A stretch of DNA of 36,450 bases, from positions 1 to 36,450 of the forward strand of contig JASLPR010000087.1 of NCBI GenBank assembly GCA_030744875.1. Direction: 5' to 3'. Positions 25,796 through 33,575 of the stretch are shown piece by piece (positions within the stretch are counted from its first letter, which is position 1; the number at the start of each line of letters is the position of its first letter). The position numbers were made by a program, and so were the translations under genes. This DNA is from Chloroflexota bacterium. GTDB taxonomy: Bacteria; Chloroflexota; UBA11872; VXNJ01. Under the pieces are notes generated by a model. The model was not told the origin of the DNA. It made no database searches and saw only the letters and a program-made list of their open reading frames with translations.

Positions 25796-27193
25796 CTAGA
25801 TCCAGCCGACTCGGTCGGGGCCCCAGTCGGTGGCGAAGACCGTGTCGTCGAGCACCTTCAGGAGCAGGTCGAGCTTGCGGTCGCGGTGGGCCGCGTCGTC
25901 CCATAGATTGGTGAACTCGTCCGGGTCGTTGACCAGGTCGTAAAGCTCTCCGAGCCCGTGGCCGTGGTAGACGTTCAGCTTCCAGCGGCCGTCGCAGATC
26001 ATGCTGGCGAAGGTGTCGTCGCCGAGATCGGCGATGGCGGCGCGGTACTCGGACCGGACGTAGTCGCGGTGATGCTCGGGCGGGTCGTCGTCGGTCAGGA
26101 TCGGCAACAGCGATATGCCGTGCATGGATTCGGGGACCGTCAGACCGGCAATCTCGAGGAGGGTCGGGGCGATGTCGGTGAGTTCTACGAGCGCGTCGCT
26201 GCGGCGGTCGGCCGCCACCGTGCCGGGCAGGGCAAAGACCAGCGGCACGCGGACCATGCCCTCCATGAACCGGCAGCCTTTTTCAACCAGGCCGTGATCG
26301 CCGAGCGATTCGCCGTGGTCGCTGGTGAAGATGACCAGCGTGTTCGCCAGTTCGCCGCGCTCTTCCATGGCGTCGAGGAGGCGCTGGAACTGGTCGTCGA
26401 TGAGCTCGATCATGGCGTAGTACTGCGCCTGGATGACGTTGACGTTCATCTTCTCCGGCGTGCTGGGGTAGTTCTGGAAGTCAACCCCGGAGTCGGCCAA
26501 TTTGCACTGGATCTCGAGGTCGGACTCGCGGAACAGCGGGCCCGGGAGCGCGTCGGGATCGAAGCGCTCGAAGTACTCCCGCGGCGGATCGAACGGCGGG
26601 TGCGGGTAGTAGGGGTTGACGCTGAGCAGCCAGGGGCCGTTGCGCGACTGGTCCAGGAATTCGATGCAGGCATCGGTGGCCCAGGTGGTTTGGTGATACT
26701 CGGCGGGGACATTGTCGTCGCTGGCCTGCAAGGTCTTGAGGTCCTGGCCGCGCTCTTTGAGCCAGTCGACGTAGGCGTGGCCTTCGTCCCAGTCGTCGCG
26801 CGGGGCGTGGCTGTAGGCGAAGTACCGATAACCGTCCTCGGCGCGGGGCTCGACACCGGCTTCGGCCGACGCCAGGTGCAGCTTGCCGACTAGGCCGCAG
26901 TCGTAGCCGGAATCGGCCAGCAACTTTGTTACCAGGGGGTAGTCCTCGGGCATGTAGGCGATGCCGTTGCCGTTGGCGCGGACTGTTGAGGGGTACATGC
27001 CGGTGAGGAAACTGGCGCGGCTGGGGGTGCAGATGGGGTTCTGGGTGTAGGCGTGGGTGAAGGCGACGCCGCGAGCGACTAGGGCATCGACGGCTTTGGT
27101 GTGCACGTGGGGATTGCCCAGGGCGCCGATAGTGTCGTATCGCTGCTGATCGGTGCAGTACCAGAGGATGTTGGGTCTGGTTTCGGTGGTCAT
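25796..27193 (-). CDS. Sulfatase (formylglycine-dependent, type I)
   Basis: A 465-residue sulfatase hydrolysing sulfate esters. It opens with RPNILWYCTDQQRYDTIG, giving the first metal aspartate. The formylglycine motif is ICTPSRASFLTG with C55 as the residue to be modified; the CxPSR form is open to FGE or to the anaerobic maturase. IFTSDHGESLGDHGLVEKG supplies the second metal site, and the C-terminus carries YDLVNDPDEFTNLWDD, typical of the family. No signal peptide is evident at ATG 27193, so the enzyme is probably cytosolic. No maturase gene is in the window. It lies upstream of the interrupted decarboxylase in a likely operon. Confidence 0.92.
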   Translation of the reverse strand: MTTETRPNILWYCTDQQRYDTIGALGNPHVHTKAVDALVARGVAFTHAYTQNPICTPSRASFLTGMYPSTVRANGNGIAYMPEDYPLVTKLLADSGYDCGLVGKLHLASAEAGVEPRAEDGYRYFAYSHAPRDDWDEGHAYVDWLKERGQDLKTLQASDDNVPAEYHQTTWATDACIEFLDQSRNGPWLLSVNPYYPHPPFDPPREYFERFDPDALPGPLFRESDLEIQCKLADSGVDFQNYPSTPEKMNVNVIQAQYYAMIELIDDQFQRLLDAMEERGELANTLVIFTSDHGESLGDHGLVEKGCRFMEGMVRVPLVFALPGTVAADRRSDALVELTDIAPTLLEIAGLTVPESMHGISLLPILTDDDPPEHHRDYVRSEYRAAIADLGDDTFASMICDGRWKLNVYHGHGLGELYDLVNDPDEFTNLWDDAAHRDRKLDLLLKVLDDTVFATDWGPDRVGWI

Positions 27194-27210
27194 GAGGAGG
27201 ACTCCCTGCC

Positions 27211-27357
27211 GATGCGGAACGACAACTTGCGGCAACGATTCAGAAAGAAAGCCATCGGGGATGGCGTGGGCCGATAGCTTGCGGCGGCGCTGCGGAAAAC
27301 GCAACTGCGGCAGTCATCCAGAAAAAAACGGTCGTGGACAGTAGTCTGGGCCGGTGC
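27211..27357. repeat. Imperfect direct repeat in the sulfatase/GT87 divergent promoter region
   Basis: Two related segments, about 27211-27276 and 27289-27357, align through TGCGGAA, CAACT(T)GCGGCA, CAGAAA-AAA and GTGGGCCG/CTGGGCCG. They sit between the sulfatase and first glycosyltransferase starts (160-base gap). This may be a duplicated promoter or regulator-binding region. The second copy runs into the GTG start of the glycosyltransferase. Confidence 0.55.
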
Positions 27358-29042
27358 AAACAAATGGCAACAAAGGCGGGCGCGGCTATCTCCTGATAGT
27401 CCCGGCGGCGGCGCTGGGCGCGGGGGCGCTGGCGGCGACGTGGCGCCAGGGTCGGGCCTACCCCTGGGAGGCCGGCGCGGACTGGCTGCTGGCGGCGGCG
27501 CTGGGGACGGCGGCGATGCTGGCGGCGTGGCTGCTGGTGACGCTGGCGATGTCGTTCTTCGCGCGGATCCCGCCGTCGCGGGCGATGGGCGCGGCGGCCC
27601 GGCCGTTGCTACCGCTCTTGTTCTTCTGGCCGCTGCTGGCGGCGATTTATATCTCGGACGATGTGAACCATCGGGTGGTTGAGACCGCCGGCGTGGGTTG
27701 GCTGTGGCTGGTTCCGGTGGCCGTAGCCGGATTCTGGGCGGTGCTGGCGGTGACGGCGCGGATCGATGGCCCGGGCGACGGGTTGGCCGGAATGGGGCGG
27801 GGTGGGGATTTCGGGACTTCGCCGGTGGTGGCGCTGCTGCAGTTCCTGGCGCTGCGGTTGCCGCTGCTCCTGCTGGTGACACCGTGGGGTCTGTGGGAAC
27901 GCGGGTCGGACTTTGGAGCCTACGCGCAGCGCGCGCAACTGGGCGACGGCGGGCTGCTGCCTTATGTGGATTACTGGCTGGAGTACCCGCCGCTGCTCCC
28001 GTGGCTGGCGGCGCTGGCGCGGCAACTAGCCGGCGGGGCGGCGGGCGGCTACGAGCGCTTTGACGTGGCGCTGGGGTTGCTCTTGTTGGGGTTCGAGGCC
28101 GGGGTGCTGCTGTTTACCTACCTGATCGCCGAGCGCGCCCACGGCCGGGCGACGGCCTACCGGGTGGCGACGCTGTATACGCTGCTTTTCTTGCCGATGT
28201 GGGCGGGACGGCGCTATTTCGAGGCTTTGCCGCTGTTCTTCGCCATGGGCGGGCTGTACCTGGTGATTCGCGATCGAAGGCACACGGCGGCGGCGCTGCT
28301 GGCGTTTGGCTTCATGGCCAAGGTGTTCCCGGCGGTGCTGGTGCTGGTGCTGCTGCGGACGCGACGGCTGCGCGATGGCTGGCGCGAGTTGGCGACGTTT
28401 GCCGGGACGGCGCTGCTGGTGGCGCTGCCGCTGCTGGTGGCCGGCCCGCGGTTCTTTGTGGCCTCGTACCAGAACATGATTTTGCGGCCGCCCTGGGAAA
28501 GCCTGTGGGCGCTGGCCGGGGGCTACTACTCGTTCGGCTGGGTGCACCGCCAGCGCACGGTGACCGACACGGCGACCGAATTCGCCCGGGGAGTCCCGCT
28601 GCCGGTCGCGGCGACGGCGCTGCTGGCGGCGCTGCTGCTGCTGGCCTATGCGTATGTGTTTGTGCGGGTGCGGCCGGTGAGTGGGGCGCTGGCGGTGGTG
28701 CGCCTGGCGATCGTGGTGCTGGCGATCTTCGCAATCTACCTGAAGGGCTGGAGTCCGCAGTTCACGCTGTGGTTCCTGCCGCTGATCCTGCTGGCCTACC
28801 CGGGCGGGAAGGGCTTTGCGATCGCCACCGGCTTCTCGCTGCTGGCGATTCTGGAGAATCCGGGATATTTCGTGTGGTGGAGTGAATCGCAGGCGGTGCT
28901 GTGGGCGATCGTGCTGGCGCGGACGGCGGCGCTGCTGTGGCTGGGGGTGGACCAGCTGCGGCGGCTGGGGCGCGGAGGCGTGGAAGTCGAACGGATGGTG
29001 GTGACGGAACAGGTCGTGTCGGAGGCGGCGGATGCTGGCTAG
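27354..29042 (+). CDS. Polytopic membrane glycosyltransferase (GT87/DUF2029-like)
   Basis: A 562-residue protein with about a dozen hydrophobic segments. After the second-third helices there is a loop with SDFGAYAQRAQLGDG and YVDYWLEYPPLLPWLAAL. An early Asp followed by a YPP motif is the pattern of GT-C type transferases of family GT87, which use polyprenyl-phosphate sugars to extend cell-envelope glycans. Specificity cannot be read. GTG 27354 is the most upstream start in frame, with a weak ribosome site; the true start may be later. Its last 11 bases overlap the next, similar gene, so both are probably made together and may work on the same glycan. Confidence 0.7.
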   Translation: MQTNGNKGGRGYLLIVPAAALGAGALAATWRQGRAYPWEAGADWLLAAALGTAAMLAAWLLVTLAMSFFARIPPSRAMGAAARPLLPLLFFWPLLAAIYISDDVNHRVVETAGVGWLWLVPVAVAGFWAVLAVTARIDGPGDGLAGMGRGGDFGTSPVVALLQFLALRLPLLLLVTPWGLWERGSDFGAYAQRAQLGDGGLLPYVDYWLEYPPLLPWLAALARQLAGGAAGGYERFDVALGLLLLGFEAGVLLFTYLIAERAHGRATAYRVATLYTLLFLPMWAGRRYFEALPLFFAMGGLYLVIRDRRHTAAALLAFGFMAKVFPAVLVLVLLRTRRLRDGWRELATFAGTALLVALPLLVAGPRFFVASYQNMILRPPWESLWALAGGYYSFGWVHRQRTVTDTATEFARGVPLPVAATALLAALLLLAYAYVFVRVRPVSGALAVVRLAIVVLAIFAIYLKGWSPQFTLWFLPLILLAYPGGKGFAIATGFSLLAILENPGYFVWWSESQAVLWAIVLARTAALLWLGVDQLRRLGRGGVEVERMVVTEQVVSEAADAG

Positions 29043-30735
29043 GCGGCGGCTGGAACGGATCGGGGCGGTGCTGGGCTGGCTGAGCGTGCCGGCGACCGGC
29101 GCGGCGCTGGCGACGCTGATCGTCGGGCGGACGCTGCTGTTCTGGCCGGGGCGGGACTGGCTGCTGGCGTTCGTGGTGGCGACGTTGCTCATTGCCGCAG
29201 TCTGGCTGGCGGTGGAGTGCTGGCGGGGAGTTACCACCCGGGAGAGTTGGTGGCGGTCGGGTCTGCCGCTGCTGCTGCTGGCCGACGCCTGGCTGGTGCT
29301 CGGATTTGCCTACCTGGACGAGACGACGAATCACCTGCTGAGCGCTGACCTGCTGCCCGGCGGCCTGATCGTGGAACCGGACCTGCAGGGCTACCTGGAG
29401 CTGAAGTTCGTGGTGTTGGTGGTCGGGCGGTTGTTGCTGTGGTGGTGGGACGGGGCGGGGGGCGAGCAGCCGGATTCGGAAGAACCCGCCGGAAGTGACG
29501 CGCTCTGGATAGTTGCCGTGGTGGTGCTGGCGGGACTTTACATAAGAATGAATGTGCTGGACGTGCTGGCGATCGAAACGCCCTCGGATTTCCGGGTGAA
29601 TTACGTGGCCGCGCTGGCTCTGGGCGAAGGACTGAATCCGTATGACAACGCGGTGGCGCTGGCGGTGGCCGGTCGCGAGGGGATCCCCTACGTGGGCACC
29701 GAGACCTGGGCCGTGGTGACGAATCCGCCGACGGCGATGAGCTATTTCTACCTCTTCACCGGGATGGGCTTTGACGCGGCGCGAGTGGCGTTCCTGTGGG
29801 TGAACCAGGCGCTGCTGCTGCTGACCGGCCTGGTGCTGTGGGCGATCGCGCGGCCGGCGCGGCCTTGGCGCTGGCTGGCGTTTGTGCTGGCGCTGGCGGT
29901 GGCGTTTGAGCCGCTGGCGGCGACGCTGCGGCTGGGGCAGGTGGATGTGGTGGTGGCGCTGCTGCTGAGTGCGGCGGTGCTGGCCGGGTGGCGCGGGATG
30001 GGATTCGTTGCGGGAGCGGCGGTGGGAGTGGCGGCCGGGTTCAAGCTAGCCCCGGCGCTGCTGGTGTTGTATTTCCTGTGGCGACGCGAGTGGCGGGCGG
30101 TCGGCGGGCTGGCGGCCGGCGGGCTGGCGGCCCTGGCGGTTTCCCTTCTGCTAGTTGGCACGGAAACCTGGAACTACTACCTGGCCGAGCGGTTGCCGGA
30201 TCTGCTGGCCGGCACCGGGCTGTGGGACAATCTGGCGCTGCCGGGATTGGTGAGCCGCTACGCACTCGGAACCTCGCAGGCGCAGGTGTACTGGGGGACC
30301 CTGCCGGCGATGCCGCTGGCGACTTCATTGGGCTATTTCGCGGCGGCGGCGGTGCTGCTGCTGACCGGGCCGGCGCTGCGCGCGCGCCGGTCGCGAGCCT
30401 TGGAGTTCGGCGTGGCGACGGCGGCCGTGTTGCTGATAGCGGGCGTGGCCTGGCCGCACTACGCACTCTGGCTGCTGCCGGCGTTGGCGTGGCTGGGGGC
30501 GGGGTGGAGCTGGCCGCGGAACGGCCGAAGAAGGCTGATCGCAGGCGGGTTGCTGGGGGCCGGGCTGGCGTTGATCTCCCTGCCACTGCCAGCCTACGAG
30601 AATCTCTTCGGCGGGCTCTACGCGGCGTCGGTCACGGCTATGTCGTTGCGCAACCTAGGGCTGCTGGCGGTGTTCGGGGCGCTGGCGCTGCTGGCCCGAA
30701 GCCCGGAGTCCGATCCGCTAGAATCAGACCCATAG
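29032..30735 (+). CDS. Polytopic membrane glycosyltransferase (GT87/DUF2029 family)
   Basis: A 567-residue membrane protein with about 12 hydrophobic segments. The extracytoplasmic loop reads PSDFRVNYVAALALGEGLNP then YDN, later TNPPTAMSYFYL. This is a clear GT87 pattern (DF..YY.AA...G.NPY, then NPP/YPP) as in polyprenol-phosphate-mannose-dependent mannosyltransferases. It starts at ATG 29032, inside the end of the previous gene, with GGAGGCGG upstream. The two proteins share topology and motif order but little sequence, so they are probably old paralogues. The stop TAG (30733-30735) overlaps the ribosome site of the NIL gene. The glycan product is unknown. Confidence 0.78.
   Translation: MLARRRLERIGAVLGWLSVPATGAALATLIVGRTLLFWPGRDWLLAFVVATLLIAAVWLAVECWRGVTTRESWWRSGLPLLLLADAWLVLGFAYLDETTNHLLSADLLPGGLIVEPDLQGYLELKFVVLVVGRLLLWWWDGAGGEQPDSEEPAGSDALWIVAVVVLAGLYIRMNVLDVLAIETPSDFRVNYVAALALGEGLNPYDNAVALAVAGREGIPYVGTETWAVVTNPPTAMSYFYLFTGMGFDAARVAFLWVNQALLLLTGLVLWAIARPARPWRWLAFVLALAVAFEPLAATLRLGQVDVVVALLLSAAVLAGWRGMGFVAGAAVGVAAGFKLAPALLVLYFLWRREWRAVGGLAAGGLAALAVSLLLVGTETWNYYLAERLPDLLAGTGLWDNLALPGLVSRYALGTSQAQVYWGTLPAMPLATSLGYFAAAAVLLLTGPALRARRSRALEFGVATAAVLLIAGVAWPHYALWLLPALAWLGAGWSWPRNGRRRLIAGGLLGAGLALISLPLPAYENLFGGLYAASVTAMSLRNLGLLAVFGALALLARSPESDPLESDP
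30719..30724 (+). promoter_or_regulatory. Possible -10 element (TAGAAT) before the NIL-domain gene
   Basis: GCTAGAAT lies at the end of the second glycosyltransferase gene, 21 bases before the NIL gene's ATG. It matches hexamers before two other genes (5496, 15341). It would allow separate expression of the NIL gene with a very short leader. No -35 box is clear. Confidence 0.3.
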
Positions 30736-30744
30736 GAGGACGCA

Positions 30745-30984
30745 ATGGCACGGGCTCGGATGAAGTTTTCATACACCGCCGAGAAGGTCGGTCTGCCGAT
30801 CATTGACACGATCTCGAAGCGGTTCGACCTGGTGAGCAATATTCGCCGGGCGGACGTGCAGGATCACCATGGCTGGGTGATATTGCAGCTCGACGGGGAG
30901 CAGGAAGACATCGACGCCGCGATCGACTGGGTGCGGAAGCAGGGGGTGGACGTGGATCCGGTGGAGGGGGACGTGGTTCAGTAG
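30745..30984 (+). CDS. Stand-alone NIL-domain protein
   Basis: A 79-residue protein made almost wholly of a NIL domain, the ACT-like ligand-binding fold found at the C-terminus of the methionine importer ATPase MetN and in some ferredoxins. Visible features are VGLPIIDTISKRFDLVSNIR (strand and helix opening with the hydrophobic pattern), HGWVILQLDGEQEDIDAAID and a C-terminal strand with GVDVDPV. The ribosome site AGGAGG is five bases from ATG. In MetN the domain senses methionine; a free NIL protein may bind an amino acid or act as a partner of another protein. No metNIQ genes are nearby, so its role is open. Confidence 0.85.
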   Translation: MARARMKFSYTAEKVGLPIIDTISKRFDLVSNIRRADVQDHHGWVILQLDGEQEDIDAAIDWVRKQGVDVDPVEGDVVQ

Positions 30985-31047
30985 GGGCTGGTTTGGGGTG
31001 GGGTTGAGGCCGGAGTGGGCTGGTCGCATGGGACGGGATGCGCCTTG

Positions 31048-32412
31048 ATGCAAGGGAGGCGGCGTGGCTCGGTGGCGCGCGGGCGCCGTGTCGGGCGAGT
31101 ACTGCTGGTGGCGCTGGCCCTGGTCTTGGCAGCTACCCCGATCCTGCCGGCGCGGGCCGCCGTGGAGGCGACCGAAGTCACCCCGCCGGTGGCAATCGAA
31201 TTCATGGCTGAATATGCCCGGCTCGGCGGCGAGGTCTCGCTGGGGCCGGCGATCTCAAACCCGGGCTACGTGGGCGACAGCCTGGTGCAATTCTTCAGTC
31301 GCGGGCGGCTGGACCGGGCGGGGCGCCATTCGGCGGCGCCCTTCGGGCGGGTGGTGGTGGCCGAGCTGGGTACGTTGCTGGCCGAGGCGACCGGCCAGGT
31401 GGACCGGGCGGAGTTCGCGCCGCTGGCCTACCTGCCGGGAGCGGACGACGCCACGTATTTCGCCGCGACCGGGCACACCCTGGCGCCGGAGTTCTTTGAC
31501 TTCTGGCACGAGCGCGGTGGATGGGAGCGGTTTGGGGCGCCGATCGCCGAGGCGATGCCGGTGGCGAGTGGGGTGGTGCAGTGGTTCGCCCGCGGCCGGC
31601 TGGAGACGCGGGCGCTGGCCGATGGCGGCAACGCGATCGTGGCCGCCGACGTGGGGAGGGAGTACCTGGACCTGCCGGCGGCGCGGCGCGATGAACTCGA
31701 GTACGGGCCGGTATTTGCCGGCTACCCGGACCCGACCACCGGCTTGGACGTGCCGATCCTCTACTACCACCAGGTCCTGGAAGGGGCGCTGTTCGAGGGC
31801 CAGGTGATCGGCCTGCTGGAGGCCGGCTTCGAGCCGATTCCGCTGGCGCGTCTGGTGCGGGCGCTGCAGGGCCGGGCGGACCTGCCCGAGAAGCCGATAG
31901 TGTTCACCTTCGACGACGGCTGGGAGAGCCACGTGCGGGTGGCGCTGCCGGTGCTGAAGCGCTACCGGATACCGGCGACTTTCTTCGTGATGCCGGGCTT
32001 TGACGAAAAGGAACCGGGGCACTTGGATCGGGAAGGCTTCCAGGAACTGGTGGACGCCGGGATGAGCGTGCAGTCGCACAGCCTCAATCACGCCGACCTA
32101 CCGCGGGTGCTGGCCGGTGATGTGGGCGCGGCGCAGGCGGAGACGGTGGACTCGCGGGACGCGCTGCTGGAGTTTGGCGGGCGCGACTACTTCGCCTACC
32201 CCTACGGAGCGGTGAACGACGCGGTGGAGGCGCTGGTGCGCGATTCCGGCTACCGGGCGGCGGTGACGACGGCGATCGGGCGCTTGCACTTCCCGGACGA
32301 GTTGATGCACCTGAAACGGGTGCAGCTGCACCCGGCGGCGGACGTGGCGACGGCGCTGGAGCAGATCGAGCGGGCGCTGCAGCGCGATCCGCGGTTTACG
32401 GAGGACGGCTAG
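31048..32412 (+). CDS. Secreted polysaccharide deacetylase with N-terminal repeats
   Basis: A 454-residue exported protein. From ATG 31048 there is a basic N-region and hydrophobic core (VLLVALALVLAATPILPARA), a secretion signal. The next roughly 200 residues contain two related units, each with G(G)-x-LGxAI/FGAPI, VQ-F/W-F-S/A-RGRL and a following acidic segment. These resemble short wall-binding or LGFP-like repeats. The C-terminal half is a NodB-type deacetylase: VPILYYHQ, TFDDGWESH (metal Asp-Asp), FFVMPGF and QSHSLNHADL (the HxxxH ligands). It probably de-N-acetylates peptidoglycan or another envelope glycan, which fits the two upstream glycosyltransferases. GTG 31015 is an alternative start. 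Confidence 0.88.
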   Translation: MQGRRRGSVARGRRVGRVLLVALALVLAATPILPARAAVEATEVTPPVAIEFMAEYARLGGEVSLGPAISNPGYVGDSLVQFFSRGRLDRAGRHSAAPFGRVVVAELGTLLAEATGQVDRAEFAPLAYLPGADDATYFAATGHTLAPEFFDFWHERGGWERFGAPIAEAMPVASGVVQWFARGRLETRALADGGNAIVAADVGREYLDLPAARRDELEYGPVFAGYPDPTTGLDVPILYYHQVLEGALFEGQVIGLLEAGFEPIPLARLVRALQGRADLPEKPIVFTFDDGWESHVRVALPVLKRYRIPATFFVMPGFDEKEPGHLDREGFQELVDAGMSVQSHSLNHADLPRVLAGDVGAAQAETVDSRDALLEFGGRDYFAYPYGAVNDAVEALVRDSGYRAAVTTAIGRLHFPDELMHLKRVQLHPAADVATALEQIERALQRDPRFTEDG

Positions 32413-32449
32413 GCAGCGGACGAGAGCCCCGTTTGGGGTGGCCGGCGGA

Positions 32450-33304
32450 CTACGTCTCGCGGGCGGGGAAGGCGACGCCGATGGCGCTGGGTCCGACGTG
32501 GGCGCCGATAACGGCGCCGATCTCGGCCACGAACCAGCGTCCGACCTCGAACTCGGCGTCGATGCGCTCGCGGAGGCGGTCAGCCATCTCCCGGTCGGTG
32601 GAGAAGAGCAGGCCGGCGTAGGGCAGGGGGCCGTCGTCGGCTTCTTCGCGGATATAACGGACGATGCGGTCGATGGCCTTGCGCGGGGAGCGGGCGCGGT
32701 CGAGCGGCTCGATGACTCCGTTGACTACGTGAAGGACGGGCTTGACTCGCAGCAGCGAACCCAGGAAGGCCTGGGCGGCGCCGATGCGGCCGCCGCGATG
32801 CAGGAATTCCAGGGTGTCGAGGAGGAAACAGATGCGACCGCGCTGAATCCAGGCGTCGAGCTCCTGGAGAATTTCGGGGACCGAGACGCCGTCGCGGGCG
32901 CGCTCGGCGGCCAGGACCGCCAAGAAGCCCAGCCCGATGCTGGCGGAGCGGCTGTCGACCACGTGCACCGGGACCGCGACCTCGTCGCTGGCGCCGGCGC
33001 TGGTGGCGGAATCGAAGGTGCCGGAGAGTTCGGAGGTGATGTGGATGGAGATGATGTCATCGGCGTCGTCGGCGATCGATTGGTAGGCGGTGATGAACTC
33101 GCCGGGGCTGGGTTGGGAGGTGGAGGGATGGTCGGGATCGACGGTGAGGCGGTGATAGAATTCCGCGTTCGTGATCTCGGTGCCTTCGTGCAGGGCCTCG
33201 GATCCGAAGCGCACGATGAGCGGCACGACGGTTATGTTGAGTTCTTGAACGAGGTCCGCGGGAAGGCCCGCGGTGCTGTCGGTGACGATCCGGGTGCCGA
33301 CCAT
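32450..33304 (-). CDS. DegV family fatty-acid-binding protein
   Basis: A 284-residue DegV-family protein. The N-terminal domain starts MVGTRIVTDSTAGLPADLV, and TSQPSPGEFITAYQSI and SSELSGTFDSA-like segments (ITSELSGTFDSATSAG) match the family's lipid-binding core. The C-terminal domain includes LDTLEFLHRGGRIGAAQAFLGSLLRVKPV, the region around the acyl pocket. In Firmicutes, related FakB proteins present fatty acids to a FakA kinase; no fakA-like (DAK domain) gene is in the window. ATG 33304 is supported by AGGAGA seven bases upstream. It is divergent from the small membrane protein gene and convergent with the deacetylase gene. Confidence 0.9.
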   Translation of the reverse strand: MVGTRIVTDSTAGLPADLVQELNITVVPLIVRFGSEALHEGTEITNAEFYHRLTVDPDHPSTSQPSPGEFITAYQSIADDADDIISIHITSELSGTFDSATSAGASDEVAVPVHVVDSRSASIGLGFLAVLAAERARDGVSVPEILQELDAWIQRGRICFLLDTLEFLHRGGRIGAAQAFLGSLLRVKPVLHVVNGVIEPLDRARSPRKAIDRIVRYIREEADDGPLPYAGLLFSTDREMADRLRERIDAEFEVGRWFVAEIGAVIGAHVGPSAIGVAFPARET

Positions 33305-33362
33305 GAACGATTCTCCTGACGCTGATTGCTGGATAGACATTAGCAAGAACGGGCGGTGACGG

Positions 33363-33563
33363 TTGGACGCGGCGATTCGGAAGGTGAAGCTGGCCTTGCT
33401 GGGACTGCTGCTGCTGTTCGTGGCGCTGATCACGGTGACGGCCGTCTTCTGGGGCGTGATGTCGTGGCTGGTGGCCGCCATGTACGTGCTGACCGGGGCG
33501 GTGGCGCTGATCCTGGGCCTGGGCTTTGGGGTCTACGTGGTCGTTCGCGGCCGCCGGCGCTGA
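33363..33563 (+). CDS. Small two-helix membrane protein (hypothetical)
   Basis: A 66-residue ORF starting at TTG 33363. It has two hydrophobic helices (LALLGLLLLFVALITVTAVF and MYVLTGAVALILGLGFGVYV), a short hydrophilic N-terminus and a basic tail (VRGRRR). It ends 12 bases before recF on the same strand, so it may be in the recF operon. I do not recognise a family. The first start codon is weak, and a shorter form is possible. Moderately confident because of the clean two-helix layout and tight spacing. Confidence 0.5.
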   Translation: MDAAIRKVKLALLGLLLLFVALITVTAVFWGVMSWLVAAMYVLTGAVALILGLGFGVYVVVRGRRR

Positions 33564-33575
33564 GCGGCCCGGGCG

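Noticed and set aside
28026-29237. 403-codon - strand open frame
   Set aside because: Antisense to the GT87-like gene, full of Gln, Arg and His from Leu/Ala codons read in reverse; no domain seen.
32438-33319. 293-codon + strand open frame opposite degV
   Set aside because: Gly/Ala/Asp-rich shadow of the well-supported - strand DegV gene, which has a good ribosome site and motifs.
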